Source of the DNA: Micropruina sp.
GTDB taxonomy: Bacteria; Actinomycetota; Actinomycetes; Propionibacteriales; Propionibacteriaceae
Assembly: GCA_016711105.1 (NCBI GenBank)
Contig: JADJTO010000025.1
Coordinates: forward strand, 1 to 23,019
DNA length: 23,019 bases
Direction: 5' to 3'
The position numbers were made by a program, and so were the translations under genes. Of the stretch, positions 16,740 through 23,019 are shown one piece after another. Each line of letters starts with the position of its first letter. The first letter of the stretch is position 1. The notes under the pieces were generated by a model. That model was not told where the DNA came from. It searched no databases and saw only the letters and a list, made by a program, of their open reading frames with translations.

Positions 16740-17877
16740 GTGCTGCTGCCGATCTCGCCGCGGCGGGGCCGGGCACCGGCGAGCGGCCGGGAGGGAACGT
16801 CCACGCCGGCACCGGCACGCACAGGCCGGTTGCCTGGTCGGCCTGGAGAAGGTGAATCTCGTGCACCCAGCGGCGTCCGTCGGGCAGCCTCCTGATGTGC
16901 ACCAGCGCGTCCACAGCGGCCGCCACCTGAGAGTGAACCGCCGGTCTGGGCATCCCACCGAGTGCCGCCAGCGCCTCCAACCGGGCGGGCACGTCGGCGG
17001 CGGAGTTGGCGTGCACCGTGCCGCAGCCACCCTCATGGCCGGTGTTCAAGGCGGTCAGCAGGTCACACAGCTCGGCACCACGCACCTCACCGACCACGAG
17101 CCGATCGGGCCGCATCCGCAGCGCCTGGCGAACGAGGTCTGTGAGCGTCACCGCCCCAACACCCTCGGCGTTCGCCGGTCGGCCCTCCAGCCGCAGCACG
17201 TGCGGATGATCGGGGGACAGTTCTCGGGAGTCCTCGGCGATCACGATCCGCTGCCGCGCCGGTACCAGCCCGAGCAACGTGCCCAGCAGGGTGGTCTTGC
17301 CGGTGCCGGTGCCGCCGGAGATCAGGAATGCCCGGCGCTGCTCGATCAACCAGCTGAGCATGCCCGCCGCCTCGGGGGCCAAGCTCCGGCCGCGGACCCA
17401 ATCAGCCAAGGTGAGCTGGCGTTTGGTCGGCACCCGCAGCGAGAGGCAGGTTCCGGCGTCCGCGATCACGCCCAGCATCGCGTGCACGCGGGTGCCGTCG
17501 GCCAGCCGGGCGTCCACGAACGGACTGCCCTCATCGAGCCGGCGACCAACCGAGGCGGCCAGTCGGACGGCCAGCCGCCGCACTTCCTCCTCCGAGCTGA
17601 ACACCGACTCCACCTGTTCCAGGCCGGTGCCGCAGTCCACGAACACCTGATCCGGGCCGTTCACCAGCACGTCGGTGACCCCAGGAAGGCTCAACAGCGA
17701 CTCCAGCGGCCCGGCCCCCTCGCTACCTCGGCGTAGCGCCTCCAACGTGCTCCGAACCGCCTGATCACTGACCACATAGCCCAGACCGCGCAGCGCACCG
17801 GCCACCTCCCGCGGCCCGTTGCCCCGCCCGTGCCGCCCCAGGAAGGCCCGCACATCGTCCAGATCGACCGCGGTCAT
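16736..17877 (-). CDS. tadA: Tad secretion ATPase TadA (CpaF family), frame break near 3' end
   Basis: The hexameric cytoplasmic ATPase that drives Flp pilus assembly, about 380 residues. An N-terminal domain (LESLLSLPGVTDVLVNGPDQVFVD) precedes the motor: Walker A GGTGTGKTT (188-196), Asp box IAEDSREL (213-220), Walker B region RPDRLVVGEVRGAE (256-269) and His box GCGTVHANS (284-292). It belongs to the heli_sec_ATPase group. After PAWTFP the frame must shift once within about 16780-16800 for the gene to end in RRGEIGSST with a TGA overlapping the tadB start; otherwise it fuses to tadB. ATG 17877 overlaps the repaired ssd stop (ATGA), indicating coupled translation. Confidence 0.88.
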
Positions 17878-18918
17878 GCCGTCGTCGCGAGCACTGCGTC
17901 CAGCACCGCTTCACAACCCCGGCCGAGGCCCCGTCGGGCCGAGCGGGCCGGGGCTCCCTCGCTCGGCCGCCACCCGAGCCCGCGGGTCATCGGCCAGCCG
18001 GAAGACGTTGCGCGCCCCCAGAGCGTCAGCGACCACATCGGACGGCACCGTGCCGGACGGCATGCTCCGCACCACCAGATCGGGAGCGCGCAGCTCCAAC
18101 CCGCGCGCCAGTTGCCGAGCCGCCGCCACGCTGCGCAGAGCTGTGCCGACCACCAACAACACCCGGCTGGCCAGCCGCACGCTCTCCCGTCCGGCTCCGG
18201 ATTGCCCCCGCCCCGCGTCGATCAGGACCAGGTCGAAGCTGCGCTGCAGCGACCCGATCACCGCCGCCAGCGGTTCGCGGGCGACGTCGAGGGCCGGGCC
18301 GCGCGCCATCGCGACCAGGGACACCCCGTCCACCTCGGGGAGGTGTTCGCGCAGATCACCAAGGAATCCTTCGGCCCCGCTGAGCCGTGGCCAACGCCAG
18401 CCCGGCACGCGTTCCGCCCCGAGCAGCAGATCGATCCCTCCCCCGGCCGGATCCACGTCCACCAGGGCGACGCTGACCCCCCGACGGGCAGCCCGACACG
18501 CCACCCCGGCGGCCAGGGTGGAGGCCCCGACCCCACCGGAACCGCCCAACACCGCCACCACTGGAGAGCGGCTCCGAGCCGAACCTGTGGTCAGCACCGA
18601 CGAAAGCCAAGCGCGACCCTCGGGCAACACGATCACCTCAGCACTCAACGGCATCGACCACACGCCGAGCGCTTCGACGTCGTCACCCACCAGGTAGACG
18701 CGCGATCGGGCCGGCAGAGCCAGCGCCGCCAACTCACCGGCCCGGTCGGAGCCGACGAAGACCGTACCCGCCGAACGCCACGCGGCCGCGAGCACGTCCG
18801 CCTCCGCCGTGACCTCGGGGTGCAGTTGTAACGCGGCCGCCGCCGACAGCACCAGGTCGACGATTGCTCGGTCCCGGGTCAGCAGCCAGATCTGATCAGC
18901 CTGAGAGGTATCCAACAC
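17874..18918 (-). CDS. ssd: CpaE-like / septum-site-determining protein Ssd, frame break near 3' end
   Basis: About 347 residues. An N-terminal receiver-like region (TSQADQIWLLTRDRAIVDLVL) precedes a ParA/MinD-type ATPase domain. Its P-loop reads GGSGGVGASTLA (125-136), without the usual lysine of GKT/S, as typical for actinobacterial Ssd. VALVDVDPAGGGIDLLLG and FDLVLIDAGRGQ follow. CpaE proteins localise the pilus machine; mycobacterial Ssd also affects septation. As read, the gene ends at 17911. A one-base shift near 17953-17960 (GGGA) instead gives ...PARSARRGLGRGCEAVLDAVLATTA, stopping at 17874 in an ATGA overlap with tadA. GTG 18918 is preferred over GTG 19005, since the longer start would place the conserved control element inside the gene. 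Confidence 0.85.
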
Positions 18919-18923
18919 AGCCG

Positions 18924-19006
18924 CACACTGGTGGGGTTCACGTCCGGACCGGTCAGGGAATTGTCCTCCTGTGCATAACTTACCGGCCCTATTGACGTTG
19001 TCCACA
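18924..19006 (-). promoter_or_regulatory. Conserved pilus control region upstream of ssd
   Basis: Bases 18924-18955 are the partner of 15088-15119 (27/32 identical). Fifteen bases beyond lies TGTGCATAA (18970-18978), the complement of TTATGCACA, one mismatch from a TTATCCACA DnaA box. At 18998-19006 lies TTGTCCACA, a perfect actinobacterial DnaA box, here in inverted orientation relative to the pilin copy. The core ends only five bases from the ssd GTG, so ssd may be transcribed leaderless. The region also serves the divergent methyltransferase. Confidence 0.7.
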
Positions 19007-19041
19007 GCCGCGGCGAGCCCAGAAGTTCGTGCTCAGCGGCT

Positions 19042-19047
19042 TACCAT
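19042..19047 (+). promoter_or_regulatory. -10 TACCAT for a leaderless methyltransferase transcript
   Basis: TACCAT fits TANNNT and its last base is followed by six bases and then the A of ATG 19054. That spacing puts the transcription start on the start codon. There is no convincing ribosome-binding site, consistent with leaderless translation, common in Actinobacteria. The -35 is not clear. Confidence 0.5.
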
Positions 19048-19053
19048 CGAAGC

Positions 19054-19846
19054 ATGAGCGCCCCCGTCAGTTCCTTCCCGAGCCCCGCGCTGGGCTGGCT
19101 GACCGACCTCGACCTCTCACCTGCCGGGCAGTTGAGCACCCTCGCCAAGCGCAGTTCGGTGCTGGTGGTGGGCCAGCACAGCGCTGCGCCGGCCACCACG
19201 CTGCATCAACATCGGGTGCGGCTCACCGTGATCGACAGCACCCGGGAAGGAGTCGGACGGATGCTGAAACACACCCCGTCCGCCATCCCGGTGACGGCAG
19301 CGGCGAGTTCACTGCCGTTCGTCCCGTGCTCCTTCGACACCGTGTTGATCGCTCAAGGCTTGCACCTGCTCGACCCGGAGCCCGCCCTGGCCGAGTTCGC
19401 CCGCGTGCTCAGGCCGGGCGCTCACGTCTCGATCTGTTACACCACCCGGGACGACAGCGTTCCCTGCGTGCGACGGCTGATCGCGCTGCTACGTGAGGTC
19501 GACTCCTCCGCCATGGCCGGCGCCTATGGCTTCGGAGTCTGTGGCCGCGCTCGCGTCCAATCCCTACTTCCCGCACGTGGAGCGGCGCTCGTTCCGGCAG
19601 TGGGTTCCGGTCGACGAGCACCAGTTGGTCGCGATGGTGGCCCGCACCCCGCTGGCCAAGCGCCTGGATCGCGCCGACAACGAACGCCTGCTCGAGGGCG
19701 TCCGCGACCTCTACCTGGCGTCGGCTCGCTCACCCGAACCCTTGCTGCTGCCCTACCAGGTGCTCTGCTGGCGCGGCTGGGTCGATCACAGTGAACTCTC
19801 GGCGGCCTTGCACCCCCCCGATCACGGGCTCCAGATCACCCTGTGA
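19054..19846 (+). CDS. Class I SAM-dependent methyltransferase (UbiE/Methyltransf_11-like), one frame break
   Basis: About 263 residues. The first strand reads SVLVVGQHSAAP, where the usual G-G-G loop is weak. LTVIDSTREGVGRML provides the acidic strand-2 position, and AIPVTAAASSLPFVPCSFDTVLIAQGLHLLDPEPALAEFARVLRPGAHVSI is a clear Methyltransf_11 core in shape. The frame changes at the TT of 19531-19532; deleting one T gives GAYGSESVAALASNPYF and a C-terminal half ending LQITL. That half (VERRSFRQWVPVDEHQLVAMV) resembles the usual motif where a target is positioned. Substrate unknown. It diverges from ssd and is followed by the holin-X gene after 61 bases. Confidence 0.75.
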
Positions 19847-19874
19847 CCAACCCCACCGCCCCCGGCCGTAGCAC

Positions 19875-19880
19875 TAGGCT
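19875..19880 (+). promoter_or_regulatory. -10 TAGGCT before holin-X gene
   Basis: TAGGCT in the 61-base gap matches the actinobacterial -10 consensus. It predicts a leader of about 20 bases with a good AAGGAG site before ATG 19908. The -35 is not obvious, lying near the methyltransferase stop. Confidence 0.5.
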
Positions 19881-19907
19881 GAGGGAAACACCGAGCGAAG
19901 GAGCACC

Positions 19908-20414
19908 ATGGCCGACCAGCGCGACATCGCCGAGGTGATCAAGGACATCACGGCCGACGTGACGACGATCGTCAAGGGCGAAATCGAACTGGCCAAGGCC
20001 GAGTTGCTGCCCCAGGCCACCTCGATCGGCATCGGAGCTGGGCTGTTCGGTGCCGCCGGCTTCCTGGGCATGTCGGCCGTGAGATCGCTCAGCATCGCTG
20101 CCGCGGTCGGTCTGGGCGCCGGCTATGCCGCCTGGTTCGGGATCAACGCGCTTGGGGCGGTCGCGCTCGGCTTCACCACCGTGGCCGTGCTCCTGCTGAT
20201 CGTCGCTGGGATTCTGGCGTTGATCGGCAAGAGCAAGGTCAACGTCAACGGTCCGGAACGGACGGTCGCCGTCGGGCAGGAGTCCGTCGAAGCCGTCCGG
20301 ACTGCACTCGTCCGCGGCGTCGACAGCGCCGAGACCGAAGCCGCCGAACGGCAGGCGGCCCGGCAGAACACCACCGAGCTGAGCAGTCACCCCTTCGCCA
20401 GGTCGAGCAAGTAG
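19908..20414 (+). CDS. Actinobacterial holin-X (phage holin superfamily III-like) membrane protein
   Basis: A 168-residue membrane protein. An amphipathic start (DIAEVIKDITADVTTIVKGEIELAKAEL) matches the PF07332 signature. Two to three hydrophobic helices follow at about 42-58, 64-80 and 86-108. The C-terminal tail (about 109-168) is charged and rich in Glu, Ala and Arg. Despite the name these proteins are chromosomal, unlinked to phage, and of unknown function; no lysin or phage gene is nearby. Start ATG 19908 has AAGGAG four bases upstream. The last 28 bases overlap the end of the convergent glucosidase gene. Confidence 0.87.
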   Translation: MADQRDIAEVIKDITADVTTIVKGEIELAKAELLPQATSIGIGAGLFGAAGFLGMSAVRSLSIAAAVGLGAGYAAWFGINALGAVALGFTTVAVLLLIVAGILALIGKSKVNVNGPERTVAVGQESVEAVRTALVRGVDSAETEAAERQAARQNTTELSSHPFARSSK

Positions 20415-22093
20415 ATCCGCGACTCCCAGGGCTCCAGCTGGTAGTGCGACGCTGAGGCGTGGCTGCCCAGCAGTAGCTCCGCTTCGGTCAACGTCGGCAG
20501 CTCGTCGGTGGGCAGGTCCACGTACTCCTGCGACCAGTTGGCCACCACGACCAGCAGCTGGCCATCCAGCTGGCGGGTGTAGGCGAAGATTCGTTCGTGG
20601 TCGGGCAGCATCAGTTCGAACCTGCCTTCACGGACGATGGCCAACTCGTGCCGCAGCTCGATCAGCCGGCGGTAGTGATAGAAGACCGAATCGGGGTCGG
20701 CCAGCGCCTCGGCCGCATTGATCTCGCGGTGGTTGCTGTTGACGCTCAGCCAGGGCGAGCGCGACGTGAAACCGGCGTGGTCAGAGTCGTCCCAATGCAT
20801 CGGCGTCCGGGCGTTGTCGCGACTCTTGGCGGCCAGGGCGATCAGAATCATCCACTCGCTGATCCCCAGTGACAACGCCAACTCGTGGAACCGCTTGGCC
20901 TCGATGTCGTTGTACTCATCGATGGAGAGGAAACCCGCGTTGGTCATGCCGAGTTCTTCGCCCTGATAGATGTAGGGCGTCCCGCGCAGCATGTGCAGCA
21001 CGGTGCCCAGGGCCTTGGCTGAGGGCACCCGGAACTCATCACTGTCGTCCCCGAAGCGGGAGACCACCCGCGGCTGATCGTGGTTGTTCCAATAGAGCGA
21101 GTTCCAGCCCACCTCGGCGAGGGCGTCCTGCCACAGGGCAAGGTTCTGCTTCAGGTCGGGCAGATGTAGCGGCTTGAGGTCGAACTTCGACAGCCCGGGC
21201 TGCTGATCCAGACTCATGTGCTCGAAGGTGAACACCATGCCCAGCTCCCCGTTCGCCGGATCGGTGTAGCGCCGGGCGTGCTCGACGTCGACCATCACCA
21301 TCTCGCCGACACTGAACAGTTCCTTGGCGTCGATGCCGACCTCGCGATTCATCTCCTTGAGGAACTCCTCCACCCGCGGACCGTCAGTGACCATGCTCGG
21401 GTCGTAACACAGCGGCTCGAAGCCGGGCGTGACCGGGCCGTCAACCAGCGGGTAGGTCTTGGAAATGAGGTTGATCACGTCCATCCGGAAGCCATCAACC
21501 CCCCGATCGACCCACCAGCGCATCATGTCGTAGATGGCTTCGCGGACGGCCGGGTTCTCCCAGTTGAGGTCGGGCTGCTTGGGGCTGAACAAGTGGAGGT
21601 AGTACTCCTGCGAGCGCGGATCGAACTCCCAGCCCTTGCCCAGGAAGAACGACCCCCAGTTCGTCGGCTCGGCCCCCTCGGTACCCGGCTCGAAACCCTC
21701 CCGTGCAGGCCGCCAGATGTACCAATCCCGCTTGTCGGAGGCCGGATCGCGGGATTCCACGAACCAGGGGTGCTCGTCACTGGTGTGGTTGACCACCAGA
21801 TCCATCACCAACTTCATCCCGCGGGCGTGCAGCCCCTCGATCAGCTCGTCCACGTCGGCCAGGGTTCCGAAGGTGGGGTCGATGTCGTTGTAGTCGGAGA
21901 TGTCGTAGCCGTTGTCGTCCTGGGGGGAGCGGTACACCGGGGAGAGCCAGATCACATCAACCCCGAGTTGCTTCAGGTAGTCCAACCGAGAAACGATTCC
22001 GGGCAGGTCGCCGATCCCGTCGTGGTCGCTGTCAGCGAAGGACCGCGGATAGATCTGATAGACAACTGCGCTCTTCCACCATGGCGACGTCAT
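20387..22093 (-). CDS. malL: GH13 oligo-1,6-glucosidase / alpha-glucosidase
   Basis: A 568-residue cytoplasmic glycoside hydrolase (no signal peptide), the usual length for GH13 subfamily 31. A (beta/alpha)8 barrel begins WWKSAVVYQIYPRSF. Conserved regions are DLVVNHTSDEHPWF (98-111), GFRMDVINLISK with nucleophile Asp205, FSVGEM with acid/base Glu264, and YWNNHDQPR with Asp339. Val206 after the nucleophile is the residue linked with alpha-1,6 preference in isomaltases; maltases usually have Ala. It should release glucose from isomaltose-type oligosaccharides; trehalose-related activity is not excluded. ATG 22093 starts the fold exactly and lacks a Shine-Dalgarno site; the frame stays open up to 22348 through the NUDIX fragment, which I do not count. 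No transporter or LacI regulator is adjacent. Confidence 0.92.
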   Translation of the reverse strand: MTSPWWKSAVVYQIYPRSFADSDHDGIGDLPGIVSRLDYLKQLGVDVIWLSPVYRSPQDDNGYDISDYNDIDPTFGTLADVDELIEGLHARGMKLVMDLVVNHTSDEHPWFVESRDPASDKRDWYIWRPAREGFEPGTEGAEPTNWGSFFLGKGWEFDPRSQEYYLHLFSPKQPDLNWENPAVREAIYDMMRWWVDRGVDGFRMDVINLISKTYPLVDGPVTPGFEPLCYDPSMVTDGPRVEEFLKEMNREVGIDAKELFSVGEMVMVDVEHARRYTDPANGELGMVFTFEHMSLDQQPGLSKFDLKPLHLPDLKQNLALWQDALAEVGWNSLYWNNHDQPRVVSRFGDDSDEFRVPSAKALGTVLHMLRGTPYIYQGEELGMTNAGFLSIDEYNDIEAKRFHELALSLGISEWMILIALAAKSRDNARTPMHWDDSDHAGFTSRSPWLSVNSNHREINAAEALADPDSVFYHYRRLIELRHELAIVREGRFELMLPDHERIFAYTRQLDGQLLVVVANWSQEYVDLPTDELPTLTEAELLLGSHASASHYQLEPWESRIYLLDLAKG

Positions 22094-22104
22094 GGGGGAA
22101 TCTT

Positions 22105-22260
22105 GCCGCTGAGTAGGCAGGTTGCCAACCCTTTGACCGCTATGGACGATCCCGCAGCAGTCGATCAGGCACGGCGGTCTCCCGGCTGCCGTCCCAGGGC
22201 AGCGACCACCCCGCCAACTCCAGCAGCCCGTCCAGCAGCAGGGCGGTGAAACCCCAGATG
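22105..22260 (-). pseudogene. Truncated second copy of NUDIX 3' end
   Basis: Bases 22140-22260 repeat 22599-22719 with 4 differences in 121 bases. They encode IWGFTALLLDGLLELAGWSL and on to RDRP and TAG; all four differences are synonymous. Similarity continues with small gaps about 35 bases past the stop (22105-22139 against 22567-22598). It ends abruptly at 22260, where the true gene continues with VGGVY and this copy does not. There is no start, so it is a gene remnant lying directly upstream of malL. Confidence 0.85.
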
Positions 22261-22566
22261 CACGCCCGCTGGCGACCCACTCTCGCAAGAGGCCGCTTTC
22301 GCCGCCGCTGGGTCGGCAGGATCGGTCAAGGCCGCCGAGCGCAGCCAAGCCTACCCGCGGCAGAACGGGAGTTCATGGCGTGGCAGAACGGGCGTAGCGG
22401 GCCCCGGTGTAGCGGACCGTGCCCGCGGTGAACGCGGTGGCACACGCCGACTTCCCCCGAAATAGGGGCGTCGTAACGACGCACTGCGCCCAGATCAGGC
22501 ACGGCCAGCGTCCTCCCGCGCCCGGATTACAAGGAGCTATGGCGCCGACGCTGAGGACGTGAAGCC
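22261..22566. other. Non-coding spacer between the two NUDIX copies
   Basis: About 306 bases with no convincing gene on either strand. It holds a direct repeat GGCAGAACGGG at 22359-22369 and 22382-22392, a CCCC-GAAATA-GGGG hairpin (22455-22468), and next to it the palindrome GCGTCG-TAA-CGACGC (22468-22482). A 13-base GATCAGGCACGGC at 22493-22505 also occurs inside both NUDIX copies. No transposase, tRNA or recognisable insertion-sequence end is seen. Confidence 0.6.
22348..22353 (-). promoter_or_regulatory. Possible -10 TAGGCT directed towards malL
   Basis: The minus strand reads TAGGCT, a good actinobacterial -10, with a partial -35 (ATGAAC) 17 bases upstream. A transcript from here would cross the NUDIX remnant and reach malL after about 250 bases. 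It lies in the spacer joined by the duplication. Confidence 0.3.
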
Positions 22567-22598
22567 GCCGCTGACTAGGTTGCGAACCCTTGTGACCG

Positions 22599-23019
22599 CT
22601 ATGGACGATCCCGCAGCAGCCGATCAGGCACGGCGGTCTCCCGGCTGCCGTCCCAGGGCAGCGACCACCCCGCCAACTCCAGCAGTCCGTCCAACAGCAG
22701 AGCGGTGAAACCCCAGATGTAGACCCCACCCACCTGGAAGGCCGGCCCGGTGAAACCGAAGGGGTGGACGTAGCGCGAACGGTTGGCCGGATCGACCAGG
22801 TCAGCCACCCGCAACTGATGGACGGCGGCGATCTCGTTGGCATCGGCCGGGTCCAGCTACTCGCGGTTGGCCCAGAAACCCACCACCGGCGTCACGTCGA
22901 AACCGGTGGGCCGGACGTGCGCCAGCGGCAGCGTGCCCAGCACCCGGACCGAGGCGGGCAGCACACCCACCTCTTCCTCGGCCTCGCGCAGGGCGGCGGC
23001 GATCGGATCGACGTCGTCG
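22599..23019 (-). CDS. NUDIX hydrolase (CoA-diphosphatase NudL-like), 5' partial, in-frame TAG
   Basis: The 3' part of a NUDIX hydrolase whose start lies beyond the right edge. Visible from the edge: DPIAAALREAEEEVGVLP, the second half of the Nudix box (RE..EE.G), then LPLAHVRPTGFDVTPVVGFWANRE. An in-frame TAG follows at 22857-22859, and the same frame continues LDPADANEIAAVHQLRVADLVDPANRSRYVHPFGFTGPAFQVGGVYIWGFTA-like NudL sequence to the stop at 22599. The DPANR...HP.G..GP.F.VGG..VWGFTA pattern is that of actinobacterial CoA pyrophosphatases, which hydrolyse CoA or its derivatives. The TAG may be a base error or real inactivation. If real, a truncated product lacking 86 residues would be made. 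Confidence 0.78.

Noticed and set aside
14668..17736. A 1022-codon plus-strand open frame across the Tad genes
   Set aside because: Antisense to tadE, pilin, tadC, tadB and tadA; composition is Pro/Arg/His rich and has no family pattern. High GC makes long antisense frames common.
19908..20414. Prophage remnant because of a 'holin'
   Set aside because: The family is chromosomal in Actinobacteria and no other phage gene, integrase or attachment site is near.
22115..22135. GGTTG-C-CAACC palindrome before malL as a LacI-type operator
   Set aside because: It is also present, slightly changed, after the true NUDIX stop (22578-22590) as part of the duplicated block, and no LacI gene is adjacent; too short to call.
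22373..22843. A 156-codon minus-strand frame spanning the NUDIX end and the spacer
   Set aside because: It is a shifted frame of the NUDIX gene, Cys/Trp/Arg rich, with no start context.

Overview
The window is high-GC DNA with dense, mostly minus-strand operons, GTG/TTG starts and stop/start overlaps. Several families are typical of Actinobacteria: an HxlR regulator fused to an SCP2-like domain, a Lys/Ala-tailed TopA, a DUF4244 pilin, the 'helicase/secretion neighbourhood' Tad genes and Actinobacterial holin-X. The order holB - topA - DEAH helicase - TadG/TadE/DUF4244/TadC/TadB/TadA/Ssd parallels the Mycobacterium tuberculosis Rv3644c-Rv3660c region, so this is a conserved chromosomal segment of an actinobacterium. 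Propionibacteriaceae or a relative is my guess, not shown by the sequence.

Left part (1-5042): a partial gene with 11-residue repeats, then an overlapping minus-strand operon of CYTH-CHAD protein, thymidylate kinase and DNA polymerase III delta'. Next comes a divergent pair: a SnoaL-like gene on the minus strand facing an HxlR-SCP2 regulator plus TfoX-like gene, with two copies of CTTGA-N5-TCAAG between them. Middle (5043-13983): topA, two tandem HtrA-like trypsin/PDZ proteins (one with Cys in place of the catalytic Ser), a large NPPY methyltransferase, and a divergent YprA/MrfA-type helicase. Right-centre (14004-18918): a Tad (type IVb/Flp) pilus locus in two units. ssd-tadA-tadB-tadC forms one chain. 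The pilin gene, TadE and TadG-like genes follow behind a second regulatory region. Right end (19054-23019): a class I methyltransferase, a holin-X membrane protein, a GH13 oligo-1,6-glucosidase, and a NUDIX hydrolase whose 3' end is present twice.

The most interesting unexplained signal is a conserved regulatory module found before both ssd and the pilin gene. It has a 27/32-identical core, then exactly 15 bases later a DnaA-box-like 9-mer, then a perfect actinobacterial DnaA box (TTGTCCACA) about 30 bases further. A perfect 12-bp hairpin also sits between the pilin gene and tadE. Together these suggest co-ordinated and differential expression of the pilus genes, perhaps tied to replication or division. 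That link is inference.

A caution for all gene models: at least ten genes can be read through only by assuming one-base insertions or deletions, often in G/C runs, and one has an in-frame TAG. Essential genes such as holB are affected, so I read most of these as consensus sequence errors and annotate the repaired genes, giving the break positions.
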